Positions 54,803 through 63,997 of a stretch of DNA of 64,000 nucleotides are shown piece after piece (position 1 is the stretch's first letter; each line of letters opens with the position of its first letter). This DNA comes from Granulicella aggregans (lineage in GTDB: Bacteria; Acidobacteriota; Terriglobia; Terriglobales; Acidobacteriaceae). Position numbers and translations under genes: made by a program. The DNA is taken from contig NZ_JACHIP010000001.1 of the NCBI RefSeq assembly GCF_014203275.1, positions 62,001 to 126,000 on the forward strand. Reading direction: 5' to 3'. The notes below the pieces were generated by a model. The model saw only the letters and a program-made list of their open reading frames with translations. It did no database searches and was not told the DNA's origin.

Positions 54803-56791
54803 ATGGACTTCCAGCTCACAACATCGTACAAGCCCCAGGGAGATCAGCCCCGCGCCATCGCCGAACTCGTCTCCGGAATCAACGCCGGCGAGAAGGACCA
54901 GGTGCTCCTGGGCGTCACCGGCTCCGGCAAGACATTTACGATGGCCAAGATTATTGAAGAGCTACAACGCCCGGCCCTCATTCTTGCACATAACAAGACC
55001 CTCGCCGCGCAGCTTTACCACGAATTCAAAACCTTTTTCCCGAACAACGCCGTCGAGTACTTCGTCTCCTACTACGACTACTACCAGCCCGAGGCCTACA
55101 TTCCCTCCGGCGACCTCTTCATCGAAAAAGAAGCCACCATCAATGAGGAGCTCGACAAGCTACGCCTTTCTGCCACACGCTCGCTCTTCGAACGCCGCGA
55201 CGCTATCATCGTCTCCTCCGTCAGCTGCATCTACGGTCTCGGTTCGCCAGAGGCCTACTACGGCATGTTGCTGCTGCTAGAGAAGGGCCAGAAGATCAAG
55301 CGCGAAGACATCACCCGCCGCCTCGTCGAGATCCTCTACGACCGCAACGACGTCGACTTCCGCCGCGGGACGTTCAGAGTGAGAGGCGACATCATTGAGG
55401 TCTACCCTACGTACGACGAGAACGCCTACCGCATCGAGCTCTTCGGCGATGAGATCGATTCCCTCTCGCAGATCGACCCCCTCTTCGGCACCGTCAAGCA
55501 GAAGTACAGCCGCTTGCCGATTTACCCGAAGTCGCACTATGTAGTGCAACCGGAACGCAAGAAGGCCGCCTCCGACTCCATCCTCGCCGAGCTTTTTGAG
55601 TGGGAGGCGCAGCTTGAAAAAGAAGGCCGACTCGTTGAGTCTCAGCGCATCCACCAACGCACTCGTTTTGACCTCGAGATGATCAAGTCCGTCGGCTACT
55701 GCCACGGCATTGAGAACTACTCCCGCCACTTCTCCGGTCGTCTTCCCGGCGAACCGCCACCGACGTTGCTCGACTACTTCCCTCGCGATTTCCTCCTCTT
55801 CATCGACGAGTCCCACGTTACCGTCCCGCAACTTCACGGCATGTGGCACGGCGACCGCAGCCGCAAGCAGAACCTCGTCGACTACGGCTTCCGTCTTCCC
55901 TCTGCGATGGATAACCGTCCCTTGAAGTTCGAAGAGTTTGAAGGCCGCACCGGCCAGATCGTCTACGTCTCCGCTACGCCTGGCCCATACGAACTAACCA
56001 AGGCCGCTGGAGTTGTCGTAGAACAGATCATCCGCCCGACGGGTCTCGTAGACCCGCCCGTAGAGATCCGTCCGGTCAAGGGGCAAATCGATGACCTGCT
56101 CGCCGAGATTCGCGACCGCGTCAGCAAAGACCAGCGCGTGTTGGTGACGACTCTCACCAAGCGCATGTCCGAAGACCTAGCCAACTACTACACCGAGGTT
56201 GGCGTCCGTTGCCGATACATGCACTCCGAGATCGAAACGCTCGAACGTATCAAACTTCTTCGCGACCTGCGTAAGGGCGAGTACGACGTCCTCATCGGCA
56301 TCAACCTTCTCCGCGAAGGCCTCGACCTTCCCGAAGTCTCCCTCGTCGCCATTCTGGACGCCGACAAGGAAGGCTTCCTGCGTTCCCAAGGTTCTCTGAT
56401 CCAGACCATCGGCCGTGCCGCCCGCCATCTCGAAGGCCGTGCCATCCTCTACGCCGACAAGATGACCGACTCCATGCAGCGCGCCATCAACGAGACCGAC
56501 CGCCGCCGCGAAAAGCAGGTCGCGTACAACGAAGAAAACGGCATCACCCCGATGTCTGTCATCCGCCCACTCGAGATGGGCCTGGCCGGAATCCTGAAAG
56601 CCGACTACGCCGACCTCACCGACGAAGCCGAAGGCATGCCCGACTTCTCCACACAGCAGGAGCTCGACGTCTACATCAGTAAACTCGAATCCGACATGCG
56701 CGAAGCGGCGAAGAAGTTCGAGTTTGAAAAGGCGGCGAAGCTTAGAGACACCGTCAAGGAACTTCGCACGAAGGAGTTTCTCTTCTCATAA
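54803..56791 (+). CDS. uvrB: UvrB excinuclease subunit
   Basis: 662 residues, full length. Walker A ([10 protein letters not shown]), the beta-hairpin with [12 protein letters not shown] that inserts between DNA strands, DESHVTVPQ (Walker B), the helicase motif V/VI region ([24 protein letters not shown]) and a C-terminal UVR helix pair ([14 protein letters not shown]) that contacts UvrC. It verifies DNA damage handed over by UvrA. The start was set at [10 protein letters not shown]; a longer frame reads antisense into the phosphatase gene. The AAGG just before the ATG is too close to act as a ribosome site. Confidence 0.98.
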   Translation: MDFQLTTSYKPQGDQPRAIAELVSGINAGEKDQVLLGVTGSGKTFTMAKIIEELQRPALILAHNKTLAAQLYHEFKTFFPNNAVEYFVSYYDYYQPEAYIPSGDLFIEKEATINEELDKLRLSATRSLFERRDAIIVSSVSCIYGLGSPEAYYGMLLLLEKGQKIKREDITRRLVEILYDRNDVDFRRGTFRVRGDIIEVYPTYDENAYRIELFGDEIDSLSQIDPLFGTVKQKYSRLPIYPKSHYVVQPERKKAASDSILAELFEWEAQLEKEGRLVESQRIHQRTRFDLEMIKSVGYCHGIENYSRHFSGRLPGEPPPTLLDYFPRDFLLFIDESHVTVPQLHGMWHGDRSRKQNLVDYGFRLPSAMDNRPLKFEEFEGRTGQIVYVSATPGPYELTKAAGVVVEQIIRPTGLVDPPVEIRPVKGQIDDLLAEIRDRVSKDQRVLVTTLTKRMSEDLANYYTEVGVRCRYMHSEIETLERIKLLRDLRKGEYDVLIGINLLREGLDLPEVSLVAILDADKEGFLRSQGSLIQTIGRAARHLEGRAILYADKMTDSMQRAINETDRRREKQVAYNEENGITPMSVIRPLEMGLAGILKADYADLTDEAEGMPDFSTQQELDVYISKLESDMREAAKKFEFEKAAKLRDTVKELRTKEFLFS

Positions 56792-56825
56792 GTAACCTAG
56801 CTGCGCGTTCCTCTGGAGTCAGCAT

Positions 56826-57776
56826 ATGAAATCTGCTCTAATCGTCGTCTACGGCATAGCTCTGTCGCTCAGCAGCTACGCCCAGTCAACACCCGGTAAC
56901 AACGATCTCTCCCGCCACGACTTCCTCTACGCCGGGGAATCCCATGAGCGCCGGATCTTCATCATCCGAGGCGGCAAAATCGTATGGTCCTACTCCGACC
57001 CAGCAGGCAAGGGTGAGATCAGCGACGCTGTCCTGCTTTCGAATGGAAACATCCTCTTCGCTCATCAGTTCGCGGTCGAAGAGATCACACCGGAGAAGAA
57101 AGTCGTCTGGCGCTATGACGCGCCCGCAGGCAGCGAAATTCATACCGCCGTGCCGATCGGTAATGATCGTGTTCTATTCATCCAGAACGGAGCACCGGCA
57201 CTTATACGAATCGTCAACAAACGAACTGGCATCTTTGAAAAAGAGATTCCGCTCAAGACCAAACTGCCAGTCAACGTCCATCCGCAGTTCCGTCATGCTC
57301 GACTCACTTCCGCCGGCACTTTGCTCGTCGCTCACATGGACCTCGACAAGGTTGTGGAATACAACTCGTCCGGCGAAGAGGTATGGTCGTTTCCCGGAAC
57401 GCACGTTTGGGGTGTCACGCCTCTCGCGAACGGCAACGTCCTCATCACCGACAGCGTCGGAGTTCGAGAAGTGACGCATCGTGGCGATGTAACGTGGAGC
57501 TTCACTCCGCAAGAAGCACCTGGATGTAAGTTCGACAATCTCCAGCAAGCGTGGCGCCTGCCGAACGGGAATACAGTGATCGACAACTGGGTGAACGAAT
57601 GGAGTTCCTCCCCAACTCAACGGAGCCTGCAGCTACTCGAGGTCACTCCCGATAAGAAGGTGGTCTGGGCTCTCCACTCGTGGCAGCCACCGCTTGACCT
57701 CGGTCCAGCCACCACCTTTCAATCGCTCGATACTCCCGCCGAGCTCGAAAAACTTCATTTCGGGGAGCTTTACTAG
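56826..57776 (+). CDS. Exported PQQ-like/arylsulfotransferase-type beta-propeller protein
   Basis: 316 residues. A signal peptide (SALIVVYGIALSLSSYAQS) and about six propeller blades with repeated GKIVWSY, KKVVWRYD, GEEVWSFPG, GDVTWSF, KKVVWAL endings and LSNGNILFAHQ, LANGNVLITDS, LPNGNTVIDNW starts. This 'NGN...W' pattern is found in PQQ-enzyme-like and arylsulfotransferase propellers. No PQQ-binding disulfide or sulfotransferase His was recognised, so function is open. TGGAG before the ATG. It stands 34 bp after uvrB. Confidence 0.82.
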   Translation: MKSALIVVYGIALSLSSYAQSTPGNNDLSRHDFLYAGESHERRIFIIRGGKIVWSYSDPAGKGEISDAVLLSNGNILFAHQFAVEEITPEKKVVWRYDAPAGSEIHTAVPIGNDRVLFIQNGAPALIRIVNKRTGIFEKEIPLKTKLPVNVHPQFRHARLTSAGTLLVAHMDLDKVVEYNSSGEEVWSFPGTHVWGVTPLANGNVLITDSVGVREVTHRGDVTWSFTPQEAPGCKFDNLQQAWRLPNGNTVIDNWVNEWSSSPTQRSLQLLEVTPDKKVVWALHSWQPPLDLGPATTFQSLDTPAELEKLHFGELY

Positions 57777-57897
57777 ATTTGCGCCACTCATAGCATCTGG
57801 TTACGCTCGGGTAAGACCATGGTGCAAGGAATAACCCAAATACATGGTTGTTTTCTGAAAGCTGCGTGTACGGCATCCGTATTCAGAAATCATGGAG

Positions 57898-58347
57898 ATG
57901 TTTCGATTTCGAATCTGCGTTGCCGCTGTCTTGTGCCTCTCCGTAGTCCCATCACTTGCTCCGAAGCAGAAGCGGATCACCGTGATGCCGTTCAAAGAAC
58001 GGACTGGTTCGGCCCCCCGTTGAAGACGTCGGCAGGAAAATCATGGCCCGTGCCGCCCTTGCCCCCGGCGGTGGCACCTCCGCCGCACCCGTGCTGCCCA
58101 ATGTCAAGCCTGCCTGGGAGGAAGACGTTGGCCGCTACGACGCCGACAAGGTATTCCGGAAGCGTATCGAAGGGACTATCAGCTCTGGCGGTCACGCGCT
58201 GCGGCCGGAGATCCGCAGCCTCCTGAATGGAGCGCAAAAAGACGTCCAGACCGGCAGCTATGCCATCCAGACTCTGGACACCTCACCTTGCAGGGAGCGC
58301 TGACGACCCTCAAGGCGAAGCTCGACAAGCTCGACAAATATCGCTGA
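57898..58347 (+). pseudogene. Broken exported-protein gene with two apparent frameshifts
   Basis: An ATG opens a good signal peptide (MFRFRICVAAVLCLSVVPS) followed by KQKRITVMPFKERTG, a start that recalls curli-assembly CsgG-like proteins. At a run of six C (58013-58018) the coding signal moves to the next frame (VEDVGRKIMARAALAPGGG... to SYAIQTLD), then near 58275 it returns to the first frame and ends LTTLKAKLDKLDKYR. The composition stays coding-like throughout. Loss of one C in the C-run would fuse the first two parts. The 150-codon product is much shorter than CsgG, so an internal deletion is also likely. Family assignment is weak. Confidence 0.55.
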
Positions 58348-58401
58348 AGCCGCCAAAGCACACTTCATCAACCCCGCACAGGCTCCTGCTAAGCTGACTT
58401 T

Positions 58402-59025
58402 GTGAGACTAGTCTGGATCTTTTTTGCCTTGGTGCTCCTCGCGAGTGCCGCTGTGGCCATCAATCGCGCCACCATCCCCAGTCACAACACCTCCGCCACC
58501 CACTTCGACACCCTCATCGTCCTGGGCTACCCCGCCAACCCTGACGGCACGCCTTCGCCGGACGAACGAGAGCGTGTCCTCGAAGCCGTTCGCGAGTACA
58601 AGGACGGCGTTGCCTCGTCCATCATCATGACCGGCGGCGCGGCCCACAACCGGTTCGTCGAAGCTCACGTGATGGCCGCCTTCGCCGTCAGCCAGGGTAT
58701 CCCAGCAGCGTCTATCACGGAAGAGCGACAGGCCGAAAATACGATCCAGAACATCTTCTACTCGTCAGAGATTATGCGGTCCCATCAGTGGCACACCGCA
58801 GAGGTCATCAGCTCCTCCGCGCACCTTGGCCGTGCCGCCATGATCCTTCAGGCCTTCCCAAACTCCCACCTTGACCTCGCCTTCGACTGGCGCACCCACC
58901 CTGCTTCATGGCCCGCCGAATACAGCCTCATCCGCCGCGCCTTCACCTACTCACTCGAAGCCTCGCGCTGCCTGCAGATTCGCATCTTCGGCTTCCCCAG
59001 GTCTCGCTTCCTCCCCAAGGGATAG
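58402..59025 (+). CDS. YdcF/SanA-like DUF218 membrane-anchored protein
   Basis: 207 residues with an N-terminal membrane anchor (VWIFFALVLLASAAVA) and a DUF218 domain (FDTLIVLGYPANPDG, IIMTGGAAHNRFVEAHVMA, TEERQAENTIQNIFYS, VISSSAHLGRAAMIL). The Asn-Thr in ENTIQN is the usual family motif. Members are linked to envelope-barrier functions and vancomycin resistance; the reaction is unknown. The start is a GTG without a Shine-Dalgarno sequence but with TAAGCT 6 nt upstream, again consistent with a leaderless mRNA. Confidence 0.87.
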   Translation: MRLVWIFFALVLLASAAVAINRATIPSHNTSATHFDTLIVLGYPANPDGTPSPDERERVLEAVREYKDGVASSIIMTGGAAHNRFVEAHVMAAFAVSQGIPAASITEERQAENTIQNIFYSSEIMRSHQWHTAEVISSSAHLGRAAMILQAFPNSHLDLAFDWRTHPASWPAEYSLIRRAFTYSLEASRCLQIRIFGFPRSRFLPKG

Positions 59026-59075
59026 TCCGCAATCTCCGCCATATACAATCGCTCTGCGAAAGAGAGGCCCTAAAA

Positions 59076-59864
59076 ATGATCATCGTCAACGACGAGTACG
59101 TCACCCTCGATACCCCCGACGGCCCCATGCGCACGCACATCGTCCGCCCCGCAGCGCCCGGTCGCTATCCCGGCATCATCTTCTATTCAGAGATCTTCCA
59201 GATCACCGCGCCCATCCGTCGCACAGCCGCCATGTTGGCCGGCCACGGCTACATTGTCGCTATGCCGGAGATCTACCACGAGTTTGAAGCCCCCGGCACC
59301 GTCTTCGCCTACGACCAGGCCGGCTCCGACCGCGGCAACGAACTGAAGACCACCAAGAAGCTCGTCAGCTACGATACCGACGCCCGTGCCGTGCTTGACC
59401 ACCTGGCCTCCCGCCCAGATTGCACTGGCAAACTCGGCTCCATGGGCATCTGCATCGGCGGCCATCTCGCATTCCGCGCCGGGATGAACCCCGACGTCCT
59501 TGCCACGGCATGCTTCTATGCGACCGACATCCACAAAGGTTCGCTCGGTGCTGGCATGAACGACGACTCGCTTGAGCGCGCCAAAGACATCCAGGGCGAA
59601 CTACTGATGATCTGGGGACGCCAGGACCCGCACATCTCCCTGGAAGGCCGCATGAAGGTCCTCGCCCGTCTCAACGAACTCGGCACCCGCATGAGCTGGC
59701 ACGAGGTCAATGGCGCACACGCCTTCATGCGTGATGAAGGCATCCGCTACGATCCCGAACTCGCCTACTCGCTCTACGGACTCGTCTTCGACTTCTTCCA
59801 CCGCAAGCTCGGCGAAGGCGATCTCTCCGCCTTAGCGCCTGCCAGCACGGAGACCCGCCACTAA
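59076..59864 (+). CDS. Dienelactone hydrolase-family protein
   Basis: About 262 residues starting at MIIVNDEYVTLDT after GAGAGG; a longer frame reads into the DUF218 gene and is rejected. The nucleophile is Cys in GSMGICIGGHLAF (Cys in place of Ser marks the DLH branch), the Asp is in MIWGRQDPH and the His in NGAHAFMRD. A Glu near the N-terminus (YSEIFQ) is the DLH helper residue. It hydrolyses dienelactones or other small esters; the substrate is not known. Cytosolic. Confidence 0.9.
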   Translation: MIIVNDEYVTLDTPDGPMRTHIVRPAAPGRYPGIIFYSEIFQITAPIRRTAAMLAGHGYIVAMPEIYHEFEAPGTVFAYDQAGSDRGNELKTTKKLVSYDTDARAVLDHLASRPDCTGKLGSMGICIGGHLAFRAGMNPDVLATACFYATDIHKGSLGAGMNDDSLERAKDIQGELLMIWGRQDPHISLEGRMKVLARLNELGTRMSWHEVNGAHAFMRDEGIRYDPELAYSLYGLVFDFFHRKLGEGDLSALAPASTETRH

Positions 59865-59953
59865 GTCGATTACCGAATAGCGCGATCACAAAGGCAAGGC
59901 ACGGGACCTGCGCCGAAACAGAACGCGCTATTCTTGAAGGAGTGGCAGCTTCC

Positions 59954-60946
59954 GTGACAACCCGGCCCGAACGCGATCTTGCCGACCGCGAACGCGAGGG
60001 CACGCCCTTGATTCAGCAGCTTGCAGAACAGAGAAAGGTCTCTCTGCTCGCCGATTACGCCACGCTGCTCAAGCCCCGCGTCTCCTTCATGGTCGTGATC
60101 ACGGCCGCTGGCGGCTTCTATCTCGGCAGCCTTCGCTCCGGCATCAGCCCCTTCCACCCCGGAGCGCTCCAAGCACTCGCCGGCATCGCGGTAGTCACCT
60201 TCGGCAGCAGCATCCTCAACCAGGCGCTCGAACGCCGTACCGACACCCTGATGCGCCGCACCGCCAACCGCCCCATGGCTGCCGGTCGCATCGGCCTGGC
60301 CCACGGTCTTGTCCTCGGCTTTCTCGCCGTCTTCCTCGGCACCCTCTATCTGGCCGAGGTTACAAATCCCATCACCGGTACACTGACACTTCTTACCGCG
60401 GTTGGCTACGTTGCCATCTACACCCCGCTCAAGCGCTTCACCACCCTTAACACTTTCATCGGTGCATTCCCAGGAGCTCTGCCCCCACTCATCGGCTGGA
60501 CTGCCGCTCGCGGCCTTATTGAATGGCCCGGCGTAGCGCTCTTCGCCATCCTCTTCGTCTGGCAATTCCCCCACTTCATGGCCATCGGCTGGATGTACCG
60601 CGAAGACTACGCCGCAGCAGGCATCAAGCTCACCGCGACGCAGGAGCCCGCAAAGTTCGCAGCGCAGATGGCCGTCGTCCAGGCGCTCTTCTATGCAGTC
60701 CTCATGATTCCAGTGAGTCTCTGGCCGGTCGCCCTTCACACGACTGGGTACTTTTACGGTGCAGCGGCGGCGGTCCTCTCCATCGGCTATCTCTGGTACA
60801 CCCTCCGTTTCGCCCGCATCATGCGCGACCCCGTTTCCACTGAGTCCCGCATCTACGCACGCGAACTGCTTCGCTACTCGGTCATCTTTCTACCCCTGCT
60901 GCTTGCCGCAATGACCCTCGACGCCAAAGGACGACTGCTCTTCTAA
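59954..60946 (+). CDS. ctaB: Protoheme IX farnesyltransferase (heme O synthase)
   Basis: About 330 residues with nine membrane helices, starting at a GTG (MTTRPERD) 11 nt from AAGGAG; a GTG four codons earlier overlaps the ribosome site. Prenyltransferase motifs: LKPRVSFMVVITAAGGFYLG in helix 1, N-x-x-L-E-R-R-T-D-x-L-M-R-R-T-x-N-R-P in the loop (one of the usual Asp replaced by Glu) and YTPLKR. It adds farnesyl to heme B to make heme O for cytochrome oxidase. The genes of two small membrane proteins overlap downstream, forming an oxidase-assembly operon. Confidence 0.95.
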   Translation: MTTRPERDLADREREGTPLIQQLAEQRKVSLLADYATLLKPRVSFMVVITAAGGFYLGSLRSGISPFHPGALQALAGIAVVTFGSSILNQALERRTDTLMRRTANRPMAAGRIGLAHGLVLGFLAVFLGTLYLAEVTNPITGTLTLLTAVGYVAIYTPLKRFTTLNTFIGAFPGALPPLIGWTAARGLIEWPGVALFAILFVWQFPHFMAIGWMYREDYAAAGIKLTATQEPAKFAAQMAVVQALFYAVLMIPVSLWPVALHTTGYFYGAAAAVLSIGYLWYTLRFARIMRDPVSTESRIYARELLRYSVIFLPLLLAAMTLDAKGRLLF

Positions 60947-61500
60947 TGCAAGCCACGCTGCCCAAGCCAAATACTCTCCGCACTCCCCCCACCATCATCG
61001 CGGCGATCATCGTCGCCAGCGCCCTAGCCAGCGCGCTCATCTGCTACCTGGTCTACTTCCACGCCCCGTCGGATGTCACTGGCACCCATCTGCGTTCGCT
61101 TCCCTTCCTGAACGCCGTTTTGAACGCCTGCGCTACAGTCGCTCTTATCGTGGGCTACATCTTCATCCGCTCCCGCAGGCTCGCCTCGCATCGTGCAGCC
61201 ATGTTCTCCGCATTCTTCTTTTCTGCGATCTTTCTAGTCTCATACCTGACCAACTTCACGCTTCACGGTGAAACCCTCTTCAATCGCCTGAGCCCCTGGT
61301 GGCCTTTCTACTGGAAGCTCCTCACCTCACACATCATCCTTTCCATCATCGCGCTGCCACTGATCCTGATTACCTTCTTCCTCTCGCTTACCGGCCGCTT
61401 CCCCGCCCACCGCAAACTCGCCCGCTACACCTTCCCGATCTGGCTCTATGTCTCGATCACCGGCGTGATCGTCTACATCATGCAATCGGCGTTGCGGTAA
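60946..61500 (+). CDS. DUF420 membrane protein, cytochrome oxidase assembly (CtaM-like)
   Basis: 184 residues with five membrane helices. FLNAVLNACATVALIVGYIFI, HRAAMFSAFFFSAIFLVSYL and HIILSIIALPLILITFFL carry the His residues typical of DUF420. Relatives are needed for maturation of aa3-type oxidases in Firmicutes. The start overlaps the ctaB stop by one base (TAATG), so the two are translationally coupled. Confidence 0.92.
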   Translation: MQATLPKPNTLRTPPTIIAAIIVASALASALICYLVYFHAPSDVTGTHLRSLPFLNAVLNACATVALIVGYIFIRSRRLASHRAAMFSAFFFSAIFLVSYLTNFTLHGETLFNRLSPWWPFYWKLLTSHIILSIIALPLILITFFLSLTGRFPAHRKLARYTFPIWLYVSITGVIVYIMQSALR

Positions 61501-61733
61501 TGGCCATGCAGCACGACACCCGCGCTCTTCTACGCACCGGCTCCGCACTCTTCTTTACCGGAGCGATCTCGGCGCTGCTCATCTTCGTCGCCTTCGGCGG
61601 CATCACCCGCCGACAAGGCCCTCACACCAACCTGGGGTGGCTAGCCCTCATGCTTGCTATGGGATGCCTGCCGATTGGCGGGCTCACCCTCGCGCTCGGT
61701 CTTTCAAAACTCGTCGGAGACCGCAAAAAATAA
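61500..61733 (+). CDS. Small two-helix membrane protein of the heme/oxidase operon
   Basis: 77 residues from the ATG that overlaps the DUF420 stop (TAATGG). Two hydrophobic helices (GSALFFTGAISALLIFVAFGG; LALMLAMGCLPIGGLTLALG) and a basic C-terminus (KLVGDRKK). Not recognised as a named family; similar small membrane proteins accompany ctaB/DUF420 genes in acidobacteria. Co-translated with them, so a role in heme or oxidase assembly is likely by context only. Confidence 0.75.
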   Translation: MAMQHDTRALLRTGSALFFTGAISALLIFVAFGGITRRQGPHTNLGWLALMLAMGCLPIGGLTLALGLSKLVGDRKK

Positions 61734-61783
61734 CGTGCTCGCGATGCTGCGTATTTGAATTCGTAGAACCGCAAACTTGCGGG

Positions 61784-62044
61784 TCACTGCATGTCTAGCA
61801 TCACTCCGTCTATGAAACACCAACCCCAGGTCTCGCCCGGCTCGATGCTCCTCATGATCGCGTGCTTGGTGCCATGGAAGTGTTTCGTCGCGTGCTTCCC
61901 TATCGACGAGTCGCAACACCCCACATGCCCGCACTCCATGCACAGGCGTAGATGGACCCATTCCTGGCCGATCTTCAAGCACTCCTCACATCCCTTTGTG
62001 TTCGCACTAACGTCCCGCATCTGCCCCAGGTGCTTGCACTGCAT
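61784..62044 (-). CDS. UBP-type zinc finger protein
   Basis: 86 residues forming a complete ubiquitin-hydrolase-type zinc finger: Cys3, His5, CEECL, RLCMECGHVGCCDSS, HATKHFHGTKHAIM and the terminal WCFIDGVMLDM strand. In eukaryotes this domain binds the free C-terminus of ubiquitin. In bacteria it occurs as a lone small protein of unknown target. Nothing like a ubiquitin gene lies nearby. It is just left of the tRNA-Leu integration site but appears to belong to the host side. Confidence 0.88.
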   Translation of the reverse strand: MQCKHLGQMRDVSANTKGCEECLKIGQEWVHLRLCMECGHVGCCDSSIGKHATKHFHGTKHAIMRSIEPGETWGWCFIDGVMLDMQ

Positions 62045-62216
62045 GGTTCACCTCGCTCGCTAACAGGTATACCGCATCGACCGTGAGGGTCGCGAATCGG
62101 TCTTGGTCTATGCGATACTGGCATCTACGGACGCGACTTTCGACCGACGCGAGCCAATCTGCACCGGCCAGGCCCAGTTCAGATTGAAGATGCTGGAGTC
62201 GTTCCCGTCGGACCGA

Positions 62217-62303
62217 GCCGGGATGGCGGAACAGGCAGACGCAGCGGACTCAAAATCCGCCGAGGGCAACCTCGTGGGGGTTCGACCCCCCCTCCCGGCA
62301 CCA
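62217..62303 (+). tRNA. tRNA-Leu (anticodon CAA)
   Basis: An 87-nt cloverleaf with a long variable arm: acceptor GCCGGGA pairs with TCCCGGC, then ACCA encoded at the 3' end; anticodon stem GCGGA/TCCGC with loop CTCAAAA (anticodon CAA); T arm GGGGGTTCGACCCCCC-like. A tyrosine recombinase gene follows 144 bp downstream, and the 3' end of this tRNA is the probable attachment site. Confidence 0.95.
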
Positions 62304-62343
62304 AGATAACATCCACGAAATGAATAGGTTGCGAAGACCAAAG

Positions 62344-62366
62344 CCTCTCAGTCCGAGAGGTTTTTT
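62344..62366 (+). terminator. Rho-independent terminator after tRNA-Leu
   Basis: CCTCTC pairs with GAGAGG around AGTCC, followed by six T. It lies between the tRNA 3' end and the recombinase. Confidence 0.85.
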
Positions 62367-62446
62367 CATGCTCAAAAAGCGCTGGTGCCGGTTTTGGTGC
62401 CGGTTTGTACCTGTTTTGCTATCGTCGATTTGAGGAGGATAGATCG

Positions 62447-63487
62447 ATGCCAAGACGAAGGGTGGTTCGTAAAGAGCGCGGCGTATTCGAGAAAGTGCCT
62501 GGCTCTGGTATCTGGTGGGTTCGCTACATCGTCGATGGTCGCGAGCACCGGGAAAAGGTCGGCAGGCAAGGCGACGCCGTCGACCTCTACCGGGTCCGGC
62601 GCGCCGACGCTTTACGCGGCGCGAAGATGCCTGCGAACATGAAAAATAAGGGCGTGAAGTTTGAGGTGATCGGCAAGCATGCTCTTGAGTGGTACATCGA
62701 ACACGGTCGCAAGGACGTCAAGAACTTCCGCATTCGGATGAACATCATCCTGAAAGACTTCGGAAATCGAGTTGCTGATGAGATCAAGCCATCGGAGATC
62801 GACGATTGGCTGAAGAAGCACGATTGGTCCCCGGCGACGAAGAACCGCTACAAGAATGTCTTCGGGAAGACGTTCAAGATCGCATTCGCTGATGGCAAGG
62901 TCTCAGGCAATCCGGCTCGCCTCGTAGAGCAGCGGCCAGAGAAGAATGCGCGACTACGCTTCCTGTCTGCCGAGGAGGAAGCGAAGATCCGGGAAGCCAT
63001 CAGCATCCGCTGCCCTCGGCATATGCCCGAGTTCGATATTGCCCTGAACACGGGAATGCGAAAGAGCGAGCAGTACAGTTTAGAGTGGAACCAGATCTCC
63101 TTCCGGCGCAAGCGCATCCTGCTCGATGAGACGAAGAACGGGAGCAGCCGTGAGATCCCGATGAACAAAACTTGCGTGAAGGCGTTTGAAGAACTGCACG
63201 CAGATCGCCCACATGAGGGACGGATCTTTCAATCGAAGTACGGTCGAGATCTGAACGACTCGCGTGCTTGGTTCGATCGGGTGGTCGAGGATTCCAAGGT
63301 ATCGAGGCTTACTTGGCATGCATTGCGACACACATTCATCAGCCGACTGATCATGGCAGGAGTCGATCTGAGAACTGCTCAGGAACTCGCGGGTCACAAG
63401 ACAATTTCGATGACTGTTCGATACGCGCACCTCGCACCCGAGCACAACCAGGCCGCAATCGAGAAGCTGGATCCCAGGATTGGATGA
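62447..63487 (+). CDS. Tyrosine recombinase/integrase of an integrative element
   Basis: About 346 residues from MPRRRVVRKE after GAGGAGG. A short AP2-like arm-binding part (SGIWWVRYIVDGREHREKVG), a core-binding domain (about 75-165) and the catalytic domain with the R-H-R-H-Y set: Arg in TGMRKSEQYSL, then WHALRHTFISRL, GHKTISMTVRYAHL with the Tyr nucleophile. Its position directly after a tRNA 3' end and transcription away from it are typical of integrases of genomic islands or prophages. The element should extend to the right beyond the window. Confidence 0.95.
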   Translation: MPRRRVVRKERGVFEKVPGSGIWWVRYIVDGREHREKVGRQGDAVDLYRVRRADALRGAKMPANMKNKGVKFEVIGKHALEWYIEHGRKDVKNFRIRMNIILKDFGNRVADEIKPSEIDDWLKKHDWSPATKNRYKNVFGKTFKIAFADGKVSGNPARLVEQRPEKNARLRFLSAEEEAKIREAISIRCPRHMPEFDIALNTGMRKSEQYSLEWNQISFRRKRILLDETKNGSSREIPMNKTCVKAFEELHADRPHEGRIFQSKYGRDLNDSRAWFDRVVEDSKVSRLTWHALRHTFISRLIMAGVDLRTAQELAGHKTISMTVRYAHLAPEHNQAAIEKLDPRIG

Positions 63488-63520
63488 TGGGCTCTGCTGG
63501 AGCGACCCGGCCATAAAGGG

Positions 63521-63997
63521 TCAACGGCGGTCGATTGCGCGCCTCAGCCTTGCAGCTTCGCTCTCCGATCCAGCCTTTTGCAGCGAGTAGATAGCATCCC
63601 ATACGAGCCGCTCAAGAAGTTCGATCCTCTTGTCTCGCTCCGCCACCGCCGCATCAGAACCGCACCACTGACGGATGATCGCCCACGAAGCACGGTATTG
63701 GTTGAGTAATGGCACCAGATACTCATTTCCAGGGCGAGCAACATCTACTGACCAGTTGCGCTCTGTGGTCTCAATACTGATCAAGACTGGGGCAGGTTCG
63801 GTCCGGCAGAAGCTGCGCGCGAGTTCTTCCGCCTGATCCTGCGGGAGTCGCAGAGAGCCATCACGACTTTGGAACGCGGGAGACCGAAGCGCGTACTCTG
63901 AGAGGCCGCTGCGTGTGCGGAGACGATTGAGAGGGGCTAAGGTCGTCCGAAGAACCCCGTGATCGTAGCTGAGCTCATCCTGCACGCTTTCGAACAC
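63521..63997 (-). CDS. Hypothetical protein, possibly cut by the window edge
   Basis: At least 158 residues, running to within three bases of the window end, so the true start may lie outside. No domain is recognised. The middle is rich in Trp/Tyr (WSVDVARPGNEYLVPLLNQYRASWAIIRQW) and the end is a charged helix (ERDKRIELLERLVWDAIYSL then AARLRRAIDRR). It is convergent with the integrase and presumably belongs to the island cargo. Confidence 0.6.
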   Translation of the reverse strand: MFESVQDELSYDHGVLRTTLAPLNRLRTRSGLSEYALRSPAFQSRDGSLRLPQDQAEELARSFCRTEPAPVLISIETTERNWSVDVARPGNEYLVPLLNQYRASWAIIRQWCGSDAAVAERDKRIELLERLVWDAIYSLQKAGSESEAARLRRAIDRR

